From Liquidambar formosana (Eukaryota; Streptophyta; Magnoliopsida; Saxifragales; Altingiaceae), in assembly GCA_039720395.1 (NCBI GenBank), contig CM077832.1, positions 29,313,763 through 29,377,762 of the forward strand: a DNA stretch of 64,000 bases. Direction: 5' to 3'. This document shows positions 22,001-34,142 of this stretch, piece after piece. The notes beneath the pieces were generated by a model. It was not told where the DNA came from. It saw only the letters and a program-made list of their open reading frames with translations, and searched no databases. The stretch's first letter is position 1. Every line of letters begins with the position of its first letter. The translations under genes and the position numbers were made by a program.

Positions 22001-25000
22001 TAAGTACTTAGATCCCAAGTAATTATTTAATATTGGTTGGTTTATGTTCTAATGAGTAGTATAGACTTTAATTTTGACTTAAATTTAGGTTGTAATTTTG
22101 CAAGACAATGAGAATCTATTATTATAGGGATTGTAACACTGTTACAATGATGTATACTGTCACACCCCATTTTTGTCACCTTAGCTAGGACATATCATTT
22201 CATGTAGGATTTTGAGTCTTTTTTGAGTCTAGTCTTTTGCATTGAGTTTCTATGGCGTTGAATATCATGTGTATGAATTTTGAAGTGATTTGGAGTTCAT
22301 CTCGATAGTCAATAAAAACTTTTGCGACTTTAAGGGCATAATCGTCTTTTAAGCCGTATATATTCCATTTGACTTTGGAATGAATCCCGAGTCATCCCAT
22401 CAAGTTCATATGAGTATATAGAGTCTATATATAGGTTCAATTTCATGAATTAATGGTTTAAGATCAATTCGGCTCGTAATGGTTTGGGTTGGCTAAAAGA
22501 CCCTTTCTTGGTTTGCTCAAATTGACTCATAAGACCCAATCAACTTTCTCTCATTTAACTCAAATTGGGCTTTATTTATGTCCTAAACATGTTTAGAAAG
22601 ATCAATTTTCGATTGGGAAAGCATTCGGTTCGACCTTGTGTACAAACCCAGCTTAGCGACGGTGAAGCACCATGGTTAACCACCTTTGTAAAACCTAACC
22701 ATGCACCCATGGTTGAGGATTTTTGTCCTAAAATGCCTAAAAATGTGTTCCCCTTCGAAACACGGTCGTTTTGGCTTTTATTTCGTCAAAATCGGACTTA
22801 ATTTGAAGATTTTAGGACTTCTACAGCAAGTAGGAGTCAAAAGCGGAGAAAAAAATAGAGGACCCTCGGGTAACCGTCCGGGGCTGGACGGTCAGCCGTC
22901 TAGGCCCAGACGGCTAACCATCCAGGCCTAGTTGGTCACCCGAGAGAGTCCGTCCTCAACTCAAATTCTGACTCTTCTCTCCCTCTTTTAACGGTTTCCT
23001 CCGCCAAAACAACTTGTCTGAGCTTAGGAGTGTATAGGTTTGAGTTGTTTGAGCACCAAGAGAGTCTCTAATAGCCCTAGGATCATTGTTTAATGAATTA
23101 ATCTTAGCCATTGGTTTAGGGGGTCAGTTCTCTATATAAAGGACATGATATTCAGCACATGGAGGAGGTGAATTGCACTTTACACTTAGAGAGAGAGGGA
23201 GCTACGAGTTTGGAGAGCTAGAAGGACTTCAAGTGGAGGCTCTTCAACCCCAAGCAAGCAAGGAAACAAGAGGTTTGAAGACAAGGAAGAGTCTACAAGA
23301 GGTAAGCATGTCCTTTTAATGCTGAACATGATTTTCCTGCTTCTCCTTCTTCTCTTTCTTCTTCTTCTTTTAAGATAGTTATGGTGCATGAGATTGTTCT
23401 TCTTATGGATGGAATTCAATGTTTATGTGATGTTATATGAATGATTTTAGGATAGTTTATGGCTTTATATGCTTGATAATCCCTGGTTTACCAAGGATTT
23501 GATAGCCTTATTCGTTCTATCCTCTTAAATCATGCATAGTTCACATGTTTAGGTTGCTGTGATTATTATCATGAGTTGATGCTCCTGTTAGTTAATATAT
23601 GTTATATGAATGATATTCATGATAATTTGAGCATGTTTTAGAGTCGTTTCATAGGCTTTAATGCATAGTTGTGAGATTAGGGTTTCGATAACCCTGAAAT
23701 TGCACAAGTTTCATACAGCATGCTTAGCTTAGCTTTTTGAGTTGTTTCTCATCATAGTCATTCTATATATGCTGCATATAGTTGAATCATGTTAGGTTTG
23801 CATTCATGTAGTGGGTTTTATAGGGTTTTTGGAGACATTATCCTTTTCTAAGGATAATTATCCTTTTCGTTGAGTGAGGTTTTGTATGAGAGTCTTCTGT
23901 GATGTGTTTAAGCATGAAATCACTTCTATTATGTTCTAGGGTATTATGTGAAATTATCTTAGGATAGTTTCGCTTAAGAAAGCTCGCCGTAGGAAGGCCT
24001 ATTTTCATATTTTACATGAAATATCATCTTTTTAGTTAGAATGTGCTTTGTTATCATGTTTATTGATATTATTGGAGTCTCTTATGCTTGTTAGTGTGCC
24101 TTTGGTAGGTCTTTATTAGTTGAGTCATTGCATGTAGGATTGAGTTAGGGTCCTTAGTTATTCATTATTCTTGTTGTTTGCATGATTAATGGATGATTTT
24201 AGGCCTTGTCATGGTTTTGTCCAGATTTGCATATTGCTTTCTTTGCATGATTGTGTGCACTTGTAAGGGTGCAAACAGGTACAATGCTTGTCCTATTGCA
24301 AATAGGGCTACTCTGGTCTGAAATGGCTAATGTTTGGAGCTTTTGCGCTCAGGTATGTAGGGTTTGAAGGTGCCCTAATTCACCTCCCTTTTTCCTTCTT
24401 TTCTCTTCTCCCTTCTAGGGTTACTTCCTAATACAAACATATGGTGTTTATCAAGGGTTTCCTTTATTAATAAAATTCTGGTTTTTATCAAAGTTTTCTT
24501 CTTGTGGAAGTTTTCAGTTTTAGACTAAATCAATGTATTTTCAAATAAGGAAACCTAGGGTTTTTACCATAGGTTTGTATTAGGTTGTAACCCTATTCTT
24601 TTCGAACTACGTGGACTTTGATCCATGTATTTCGCTGCATGGTACGTAGGCGCTCTTCGTGAGGCTCAAGTCCGTTCTAGGATCCAAGTATCCTAGGCTT
24701 TTTCTTTTCTTTTCTTTTTGTTTTGTTTTATTTGAGTGATTGTGCATGAGATGATTGGATGAAATATATGATATGCATGCTGCCTTGTGATGATATATGA
24801 TGATATTTGAGTAAAAAAGATTTTAAGTTAGCCCAATTAAATTAAGAAACCAACTCGGGCGATGTGGGTGCCTATGGGCTTTTGCCCAAAACCTTCCCAC
24901 GTCGTAACTTAGCCCCCGAATCCAAATTTTCTGGTTTCAAAGACCTTGCTTTTCTTTTAATGGAGTCATGTGGTTTTGAAAATAAAACATTTTTGTGGTT

Positions 25001-26382
25001 TTCCTCTTTTCCCTAAAAAATGAGGTGGCGACTCCTTTTTTGTTTGTTGTCTTTCACACCTATCATTTTGCCAGACCCTTGTGGGCCATTTTCCGAGGTT
25101 CACATATACATGCAGTGCAATCATGTATTGTGGGCCAACAAAATTGACGCGTGTTGGTTTGTTTGATGTGGAGGCGATACATAATATGGAGCAAATTGAG
25201 AGCAATGAAAGTATGTTATATGTAGTGAAGTTACATTTTTTCATGTTTTTTAAAAGTGTAACTCGTTTAAACTTATACAATGACATGTAATGTAACTTTC
25301 TGACTAATTTTGAAATGGTCTATGCCACTGTATTTTTGAAGATGATTGATACGTATAGGGAGATACTAATGGAAAAACAAAAGAAGAAGGAAGAAGCGCA
25401 TTGAGCATTATTGGCGTCAAATCCTAAGCATAATATTGGGGATACTGCCTTTATTTTTACTTCATTGTGCTGGGTAAATATTGTTGAATAAATATAAATT
25501 AGAGTTTTTTTTTTTTTTTTTTCATTTAAATTCAAGTAATAACACATGTTTTATTGTTTGATGTGGCAGTCGTTAGTGATAACTACAGGGATACAAGCAC
25601 TGGGTTGAAATCTAAATTGATTTATGATAAGATTTTTGGTGCATATCATAATCACAGATATCTCATGTTTACCATGAACTCACTGGGGAGACATAACACA
25701 TTAGACCATTGGACCCTGCTAGTGCTGGACACAAATGAGGGAGTGTGGAAGCACTATAACTCCTTGTGACCCCGATTGTCAAATAGGGACTTTTATATGG
25801 AAGATGCACAAATTTTGGTAAAACGCACCACTAATTTTAAACTTGTTTCAGATTTTTAGCGTGTCATGTTTTTAATATCAGTTTGCTTAGTTGTAATGCA
25901 TATAAATGTCATTAAAGTTTTAAAAAATATAGATTGGGACTTATAATAATGGAAGTATTATCATATTTCTTGCAGAAGACATATATGGAGGAGTTTTTGA
26001 ATAGGAAATGGGATGAGGCTAGGGATGAGGTTGAAACCCAAGATAGGATTTTGGGGATGGTCCAAATGGATTGCCTGCAACAACCTGATGGATCGTAAGA
26101 TTCTGAAACTTACATTCATTCCACAATTCATATGATCATGCTAATGGATTTTGTAGGAGCTTACAACTGATGGAAATTTGCAGGGTTGAGTATGGAGTTG
26201 TAGTGTGCTATGTGATGTTTAGACTGGCAAACAATTTGGACATTGAGACAAATTTCCGTAGGCAAAACTGTTTTCTAATGCGGAAAAAATTGATGAATGA
26301 GTATTTACATCAAGGAACCGGATCTTGGAGTGAAGATAGATTCTTGAATCAGATGAATATTGTGAAACGCCGTAAACAATGA
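19077..26382 (+). pseudogene. MULE-borne Ulp1-like (C48) protease gene, decayed
   Basis: A conserved N-terminal region is readable in pieces: AICKLIQKLNLRTEL, then LRCFDSKLKKFVIGGKHV, PLAMEDVMIIFGIPVGN (19435 on), HLCGTLFFP, IGWNLIHYVEDLDR, YWLCEHLTIIEPCG. A coiled-coil section follows at 21091-21552, then a basic section (21702-22022), then the protease domain: LDHWTLLVLDTNEGVWKHYN (25680-25760), DCLQQPDGS (26072) and YGVVVCYVM (26190). Ulp1-type enzymes use His-Asp-Cys to cleave SUMO or SUMO-like conjugates. His, Asp and Gln are present, but the catalytic Cys is Tyr (EYGVVVC where DCGVVVC is expected). Several stops (19656, 21325, 21550, 25766), frameshifts and a solo LTR insertion make it a pseudogene. 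Intron acceptors are preceded by very long T runs. Confidence 0.75.
22158..25104 (+). mobile_element. Solo LTR (Ogre/Tat-like), 2,947 bp, perfect 5-bp TSD
   Basis: It begins TGTCACACCCCATTTTTG and ends GAGGTTCACA, and is bracketed by TATAC at 22153-22157 and 25105-25109. A promoter-like CTATATAAAGG lies near 23132. A GC-rich block of stacked inverted repeats sits at 22865-22944. Near the 3' end is the series 'gggtgcctatgggc', 'accttcccacg', 'ggtggcgactcc' shared with the LTR at 1-927. No second LTR, gag or pol is present, so it arose by LTR-LTR recombination. It splits the Ulp1-like gene between the basic section and the protease domain. Confidence 0.85.
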
Positions 26383-28046
26383 TGATAGGATATGTGTGGG
26401 TGTGAGTTTTTGTGTTGGACTTCAATTTTTTGGGACTTAGGTTGGCTTATGTGCCTAATTTTTTAAGGCCTTTGGATATGTTTTTACGTAGATAATTTTT
26501 TTCCTAGCAACATCTGTCATTGATGTTTACATGTACCCACTTGACATGTAATTGACCATGGAAAGCCGTCGTTGTCACATTGATCTCAGTTTTGAGATAT
26601 TTTGTTTAAAAAGCAATCATGGACAGACTACAATTCTATAATTCCATACAATTTGGATGTATTGTTTTGTGGCCCCATTGAATTATTGGAATTGAGTTTC
26701 ATTGTGTGTGCCATGTTGTTTATACCAAATATAAAGGTGGTGAGTGCAAAATTGCATAAGAGATGTAGGTACCCAAATTAAATTGGCACATCGGTTCTTT
26801 ATTACCTTTGGAATTTTTACATTATTTTGAGTGACAGTGGCTACCTAATATGACATAGAATAGTTATGTATGTGTATGAAGAGGATTATCAACATTTTTT
26901 GACAAATTGGTTATATCCAAATGTAATTAAAACAGTTATCCAGAATTAAGTTGACACATTTGGTCCCATTTGACATATGAAAATGTTGCGTAAGAGATAT
27001 AGGTACCCAAATTAAATTGGTACATTGGTTCTCTATTATCGTGTGGAAGAGTTATCTAATTTTGCGTGACACTGGCTACATAATATCACATGGAGTAGTT
27101 ATATATGTGTATGATGAGGATTATCAACCTTTTTTTGTCGAATTGGTTATATTAAAAATTAATTAAAAACAGTTACGCAGAATTAAAGTGACATGTTTGG
27201 TTTGGTTTGACATATGAAATGTTGACGAGGGTGTAGTAACATTATGTATTACACTTTGGTTTTTTTTTTTTTTCAATGGATGAATCAGTTGCATAATTGT
27301 GTGATGTGGGTTGAACATGTTTTTTTTTTTTTTTTTTTTTTTTTTCATATTGGCAATATACAACAAATACCAAAGAAAAGTAAGTCTTAAACATAATATT
27401 TACATGATGGAATAGTTACCTCGTACAAGTATTAGTTACACCATGGAATACCTAAAAATGTATTAGTTACACTATGGAATAGTTACCTAGTTAAAATATT
27501 TACCGAATAATATTTACTGACCAAAAAATGTCGCATTTGTTATATATTATTGAATGTAATAGTTGCCCAGAATTAAATTGACAAATTAGTTCTGTTATAA
27601 CATATGAAAAATGACCAAAATGAATAGTTATAGCATTTGTGACACATTAATTCTGTTACCAATGCACATTTTAAGAGATGTAGATAATATAACAACAGTA
27701 TGAATAAAACTGAATGATTAATTACTCACTTTTTAAAGGAAAAAAAAAAACATATAAACTAAAAATCATAGGAAAAAAAAATTATAGTAACTAAAATGTG
27801 TCTTCAAACTTAAATAGAACATTATGTCTATAGTAAACAAAATCATAGTCACTCAAATGGGTTTCCATACTAAAATCAGAGATGCTCCTTGCATGTTTTC
27901 TTGTTATGATTACCCAACTTATTGTATCTGCCGCACCTTATCTGAGTAGTCTTCTCCCCCTTGGATGGAATTCTCTTTTTCTTGGGCCGTCCAGGTTGTG
28001 TTTTTGAAGACGATGGCAAAATAACATCTCCATCATTTGGGTAATC
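26383..28046. repeat. MULE intergenic repeats, incl. 234-bp tandem duplication
   Basis: Lies between the two convergent MULE genes. A unit starting GCATAAGAGATGTAGG at about 26754 is repeated at about 26988 (period about 234 bp, ending near 27230), and a third weak echo occurs at 27560. Many AGTTAC motifs and T tracts (27260, 27320) are present. No coding region was seen. Confidence 0.6.
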
Positions 28047-30987
28047 CTATATACCAACAGTAGGGATCGGGTATATGCTTTGGGAGAAAGATGATTCATA
28101 ATAGTGTGTGTGAAAATAATCTTCAATGTAATTGTACATATTTTCACCACTTTTCTGTATCACTTGGGTAGCATGAACATATCGGAAGCCATTCAATTGC
28201 CATTGGTAGCATGAGCATGTCTGTTTATGTATATTAACTGATATAGAGGGGTATGACTGTACCTCAAACACACAATTACAAGCAGAACGAACAATCCAAG
28301 TTCTACCCTCTTGTAAAATATTTTGCAACCTGGCATCCATGTTGGGGCATAGCTTAGTCTCCCATTTCTAAGATTGTTCCCTTCTAATTGACATTTGATT
28401 CATTAACATAGCCCTTATAGAATCAATCAGTTTAGTTACGGGGAGATGGCGAGCTTCCCTAATCTGTGAGTTGAATGACTTAGCTGTGTTTGACTACATC
28501 TCACCATAACACTGGCCTTTAAAATGTGCATTGCTCTAATTTTTGCGTGGAAGGTTATGTAAGAAAGTTCTAACCTTATCCCTGTCTTTTTGAAGCAACT
28601 GAGTTATTTTGTAGTTAAAAGATGTCGTGGATGGAGCATAAGCACATTCACTTAACAACTTAACCATCCTCTCTTTATACGAGCTTGGAGTCCCTGCAAT
28701 ATATCTCTCAAATTGCCCTTCAGATGGTGCAAACAATATGCGTGAAACCCATCTGGGAAAGCGAAAGGTATGTTATTTATCAAGCCTCTGTGCCTGTCCG
28801 ATATGAATGTGATAGATCGATCATGTGGCAGCAATATCGATAGGTCACCTAAGAACCAGTACCAATTGTTTTCAGTCTTCAGCATCAACAATAGCAAATG
28901 CTACTGGGAACAATCCTATAATTATGAATAATTAGAAATGATCCTTCGTTGAAAATGTGTATGGAATGTTAATCTAACGTGTTACAATTCACACATAATT
29001 TGTGGTAAAATGTGTTTTGTACTTCTGAAATAGTTACATGTGTATAAACTGACATTAAACACAAATGATAGTGTGACATGTAAGGGTGTTTTACCTTGGT
29101 TACCATCTTTAGCAGTGGTAGCAAGCAAATTGCCCTTATATCTCCCTTTTAAGAAAGTTCCATCGAGAAATAACATTGGACAGCAATAGTGAAAGCCATA
29201 TTTGCAAGCATAATAAGACACAAACCTTCCAAAAGTGCTGTCATATTCTATTTCAACCATGCTACTGGGATTTGTCTTCGTTACTTCATCTTTGTACCAT
29301 CTAAATAAGTCATAAGACATCGATTGGTCACCGAAAAGATTTTTCTTCGCTCTTTTAACCCCTCACCATGCATAGTGATATGTGATATCAATCCCGTAAT
29401 GTTCCTTTATGTCATAAATAATATCGATTAACTGGTTTATGCAGAGGTTTATCACGAATTTTTTCGTGTATCAGACTTGCCACTAATTGAGAACTCACAC
29501 GAGAATTGTTTGTAGTTCTAACAGCTAATCCGCATGAGTAAACATTGTTCAATACTTTAATATAAAAGAAATTATTAATCTTTAATAGAGGGGCATGAAC
29601 ACGCCACATGCAACTATTGGAATTGCGCATCTTACACACTACAATCACCTTTTTGTCAATGTTTTTTACAAAATCATACTCAAACCCAACCTCAATGGAG
29701 TACTTAAGAAGGGCCATTCTAAATTCGTCAGCACCACCCTCAAAACTCTGTCCAGCTTGCTGGATTCTATCAACCCAACTTGCCGATAACAAATTTTTTT
29801 CTTATGTCGACAATAATTTGAAAGCATATTTGCCTCATTGTCACTACAGTCCACCCGTTGCAATGCGTTGTGATTTTCTCCCCTCTTGAAAGTAACAACA
29901 TCTTGTGTTATAATACTATGCTCATAAATAGCCACATCTATGCGATCAATTCCGATAGAACACACCAATCTAAACATGTTTTGAATGTCTAAGTCACATT
30001 CACGCATACAACATGCGTGTCCGGGTAAAGTATACGAAAATAACACCAAATCTGACTTCAAGCCATTCTACTTAGAACACACAAACCTGACTAAGTCAAC
30101 GAAACCAAAACTGCATGGTGCATCCAAAATAACAGTGTATACCCCATGTTTGCAAAGTAACAACATCATATTTATGATACCAATCTGCCAAAAAAAAAAA
30201 AAAAAAAACAGTTACACATTACAACTAAACACTATCCACATGTATGCTAATTCATTTACATATATTTGCAAAGCAACAACACCAAAGTTATGATACTAAT
30301 CTGTAAAAAAAACACAGTTACATATTACATATACACACTATCCACAGGGATGCTAATTCAGTTACATATGACAAATAATATTTGATCAGTTACACTATCC
30401 ATAGGGATGCTAATTCAGTTACACTATCCACAGGGATGTTAATTCAGATACATATGACAAATAATATTTGATCTTGATCACATCCATTTCGGTAACAGTT
30501 ATGTGTACCATAATCATGAGGGTTCACACAAAAATACACATCATTATCACCCGATGACAGTTCATTGTGTGCTTCCCCTAATGTCTCTTTTTACTGATTT
30601 TATGCTATATGACATACGTCAATACCCACATTATCAAGCACAACTTGGAATGCATTTAAACATTGATACGTATTTTCCTTTTACAAATCAGAGGTCACAT
30701 ACACCTGGATGTGAAGGTCTATTCAAGCATTTATCAAAATGTGTAAGGGAAATCAAGAAAAAAAAAATGATGTATACTTGGTGTAAATGGGAGAACGACT
30801 ATCATTTATGCAAAGAAAAACGATATACACCATGAAAAAATTGAACTTGACATTATAAACGACTTACCTAGTTAAATTTAGAATTTCAATTTTAGAGGAA
30901 TCTGCCCCAATTTCTTGTAAAACATCCGCAAAATCTCTGACATACGGAATAGGCCCAAAAATGATGACGATTTCAAATTTGAACATA
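28047..30987 (-). pseudogene. mudrA-type MULE transposase, decayed
   Basis: From 5' to 3' on the minus strand: a short first exon at 30987-30869 (MFKFEIVIIFGPIPYVRDF, ending at a GTAAGT donor); a middle part at 30061-29412 with the MuDR N-terminal domain (EFRMALLKYSIEVGFEYDF, CMWRVHA); the DDE transposase core (LFLDGTFLKGRYKGN, 29160; TFISDRHRGLINNIPFAFP and HAYCLHHLKGNLRDIL, 28700-28830); and a C-terminal SWIM zinc finger (TCSCYQWQLNGFRYVHA, 28150-28220). The family cuts and pastes Mutator-like DNA transposons. Frame changes at about 29790 and 29410 and interruptions at 28900-28980 and 28340-28530 show decay. The SWIM finger has Tyr where its third Cys should be. Confidence 0.8.
30062..30868. 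repeat. mudrA upstream repeats (CAGTTACA...CTATCCACAGGGATGCTAATT)
   Basis: At 30205-30480 a unit with CAGTTACA, CTATCCACAGGGATG and CTAATTCAGTTACA is repeated at least four times with variable spacing. The rest, to the first mudrA exon, is intron-like. A 110-aa plus-strand ORF at 30503 has no recognisable domain and is on the wrong strand for the transposase. Confidence 0.5.
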
Positions 30988-30999
30988 TGAGCTGCTGGT

Positions 31000-33471
31000 T
31001 GTTGACAGTGGCAAGGTGATCCTCTATCCCCTATTTTGTTTTGCTTGGCAAAGGAAGTTCTTTGTAGGGGTCTGGATAAGCTGGTTTTTGATAAGAAAGT
31101 TCACCCTATCTCTTCTCCACGAGGTACATCTTCTCCTACCCACTTGGTTTATGCAGATGACGTCTTAATTTTCTGCAAAGGTACTTTGTCCTGTATTAAT
31201 CATATCCTCAAGTTTATGGATCTTTATAGTAAGAATTCTGGTCAAGTCATTAATAAATCTAAATCAAGGATTCTTATTGGGAAAGCTGCTCGGCATAGAA
31301 CTGCTTCTCTTACTGCTGATGCTGGTATGCAAAAGGCTTCTTTTCCTTTTAACTATCTTGGAGTACCTCTCTTTAAAGGGAAACCTAAGACAAGGTTTTT
31401 GCAACTTGTTGTGGATAAAATTAAGGGAAAAATGGAGGGTTGGCAGGGGCATTTGTTATCTATTGCGGGGAGAGCTCAACTTATTAAGTCAATTATTCAA
31501 CCTATGTTTTTGCACTCAATAGCAGTTTATCAGTGGCCTTCTCAATTACTAAACTCTATGCAGCAGTGGATTCGAAACTTTCTTTGGTCTGGATCAGCTT
31601 CTACTTCCAAACTTGTTACTATAGGATGGAATAAGATTTGTTCTCCAATAGATGAAGGTGGCCTAGGCATTCGAGATCTCGCAACTCTCAATAAAGCTGC
31701 TCTTTTAAAGCTTAGCTAGTCTATTTTGAAATCTGATTCCCCTTGGGCCTCTTTTATCAAATGCAGGTTTCGTATCTCTTCTATTTCTGCTTCTACTCTT
31801 TACAAGTCTTCATCTATTTGGCCAGGTCTGAGATCCGCTTTTAATTATCTTAGATTGCATTGCACATTGGATAGTTGGGGATGGATCCAAAATAAACTTT
31901 TGGTTGGATAAATGGACAGATGACCATTCTTTGATTAGTAAATGGCCTATTTCTATTACTGTAGATCTTCAAGCAACTGTCTCTCAATTTATTGTGAATC
32001 AGACTTGGGTTTTGCTTGCTTGGATTAATAATACTCATTTTGCAGCTCATATTACCACCATAATGCATCCTTTTGCCTCTATTCCAGATGAGATTGTTTG
32101 GCCTTATTCTTCCTCTGGTTGCCTTACTTTTAGAGATGCTTATGAGTTTTTCAGGTCACATCATCCCTCTGTTTCATGGGGAAAGAAAGTTTGGACTAAA
32201 TTTATTCCTCCAAAAAGATCATTGCTTTTTCTCAGATTATTTTATAATAGACTTCCCACTGAAGACAATTTGCAGCTTAGGGGAATGCCGATTGTTTCTC
32301 ACTGTTGTCTTTGTGCTTCTCCTTCTAATGCTGAGAATGCTTGGCATCTTTTCTTTGAGTGTCAATTTGCTAAAACTCTTTGGCATTGGATTCACGAACA
32401 ATTTCTTATAACTTTCTCCGTGCAACCCACTGTGAAGGATTGTCTCATTGCTTTGCTTGGGAATTCTTTCAGCTCTCAAGTCTCTGATCTTTGGAAACTA
32501 GCTGTTATGAATGTTCTTTGGATGATTTGGAAGGCTAGAAATGATTTGCTTTTCCAAAATATTGACAAATCTATTGTTCGAGCTAAAAGCTTTATTCTAG
32601 CTTGGATTCGTGAAGGTAGCTCCTTAATTTCTTCTGTTATGAATAATTCAACCATTGATCTTAGAATATTGCATGCCTTGAAGGTTAAAGGAATTCCTAG
32701 AAAGGCTCCGAAATTTATTCCTGTTTTTTGGAATCTTCCTCTCTTTGATTGGGTTAAAGTGAATACTGATGGGGTTGCTAAAGGCAATCCTAGACTGGCA
32801 GCTAGTGGAGGTGTTTTTCACAATCATCGAGGCTTTATAAAAGGGCTTTTTTGTGTTAGCTTGGGAGTTCAGTCGGCTTTCTATGCTGAGCTTTTGAGTG
32901 TAATTATTGCAATTACTTATGCTTGGGAGAAAGGTTGGCTTAATTTATGGATTGAATGTGATTCTTCTGCAGTCGTTTGTTGCCTTCATAATCAATCTTT
33001 CTCTCCTCCCTGGTCCTTACGTATTCAATGGAGGAACTGTCAGTATCTGCTTCAAAGGATGAATGTTTATTTTTCTCATATTTTTCGGGAAGGCAACTGT
33101 GTTGCAAATAAGATTGCCAATATTGCTCTTAGTTATCCTGATCTTACTTGGTGGCCTTCTGATTCGGGGTTTGTTACTTCAGAGCTTGCTAGGGATATGA
33201 GTGGTATTCCTTTTTACAGATTTGTGGTGTAATGTTTTCTGGTATCTTGTGAGCTGGATTGTGACATTTATAAGTCACCAAGGCCAGACTTTTGGCTTGT
33301 TTCGTTATCTTTGTTCCTAGTTTTATATTTTTCTTCATTTGTTAATAATATTTAGAACTGATAGCACATGATTGGGAGGTCTTAGAGTGCCAACCATGGT
33401 TGGGATTCTAAGCTCCTCTTTGATGCTTAAGTTCTTTCCTGAAAAAAAAAAGAAAAAAAAAAAAAAAGAAT
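31000..33471 (+). mobile_element. 5'-truncated LINE (plant L1 type) with poly(A)
   Basis: It starts inside the reverse transcriptase at QGDPLSPILF (about 31010), so the endonuclease and the first part of RT are missing. The RT catalytic box LVYADDVLIFCKG is at about 31147. A zf-RVT region follows (LPTEDNLQLRG, HCCLC, WHLFFECQFAKTLW; 32250-32380), then an RNase H domain (VNTDGVAKGNP, FYAELLSVI, IECDSS; 32757-33100). The ORF is broken by a TAG at 31717 and a frameshift near 31860; the last part is open at 31904-33232. The last RNase H acidic site is ANKIAN instead of AD-x-LA. A poly(A)-rich tail at about 33440-33471 ends the element. No target duplication was found. Confidence 0.88.
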
Positions 33472-33969
33472 AATTGCACTAGCTAATTCTCTCCCCCGCC
33501 CCATTATGGGGGGAGGTTCTAAGTTGAAGTCTTAGGAATAGTTAATAATATTGTAATGAATTTCTCACCCATATTACTAAAAGAAGCCCTTTAAATTATG
33601 TTAGCTATACCCGTACGGCTCAACATTGGCACCCAAGTAATGGCCAGTGTCATGATTTTCTGCTAATAAATTTGGACAACCAAAAATTATATTTCATTTC
33701 GTTTGCTAACAAAAGCTATTAACTTTATGCATCCCTACACAGCTCTCAAGAATATCTTCATACTATAGAAGAGACTAACAATCAAAGCATACTCCATTAT
33801 TGCACTATAAATAGAGAACGTAGAATTCATAGCAAATTTTAAATTAATAAAAAAAGAAGAAAGTGGAACATAAATTGTGCCCTAATAAAGGGGATTGTAC
33901 GTACGTGACTTACACCGATATTAAGAAGAGGGAAGTTAATAAGATCACCAACATCCCCACCATAGTAGT

Positions 33970-34080
33970 ATCAAATGCCACCCGGAGTTCTCCCAAACAC
34001 TTCAGTAGGGAGGGTAACCCATTTCAATTGATCCAGACAGGTCCCAGTGAAGTGGTCAAGGGAACACTAGGGGACAAATG
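33970..34080 (-). ncRNA. MIR395: MIR395 hairpin, copy 2, minus-strand, variant mature
   Basis: The mature position 33985-34005 (minus) differs from canonical miR395 by G to A at nucleotide 15 (CTGAAGTGTTTGGGAGAACT plus C). The star arm at 34045-34065 is unchanged. The hairpin is still plausible, but its TATA box has become TACAAATA at 34143-34150. It is probably weakly or not expressed. Confidence 0.82.
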
Positions 34081-34142
34081 ATGTGCCCTAAATTAGCACC
34101 ACTTCCTTCGTTTGCTTGGTAAGGTAATGCCTACAAATCCTC

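Larger units (their letters stand above)
17614..30987. mobile_element. Decayed MULE carrying Ulp1-like and mudrA genes
   Basis: This interval lies between duplicon copies 1 and 2 and holds two convergent genes: a Ulp1-like (C48) protease gene on + (19077-26382) and a mudrA transposase on - (28047-30987). MULEs that carry a Ulp1-like gene are known from plants (the Kaonashi type). The left border is set where copy 1 stops matching copy 2. The right border is lost: the first mudrA exon runs into the LINE at about 30990. No terminal inverted repeat was recognised. Dense AGTTAC motifs mark the left end, the centre and the right side. Confidence 0.7.
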
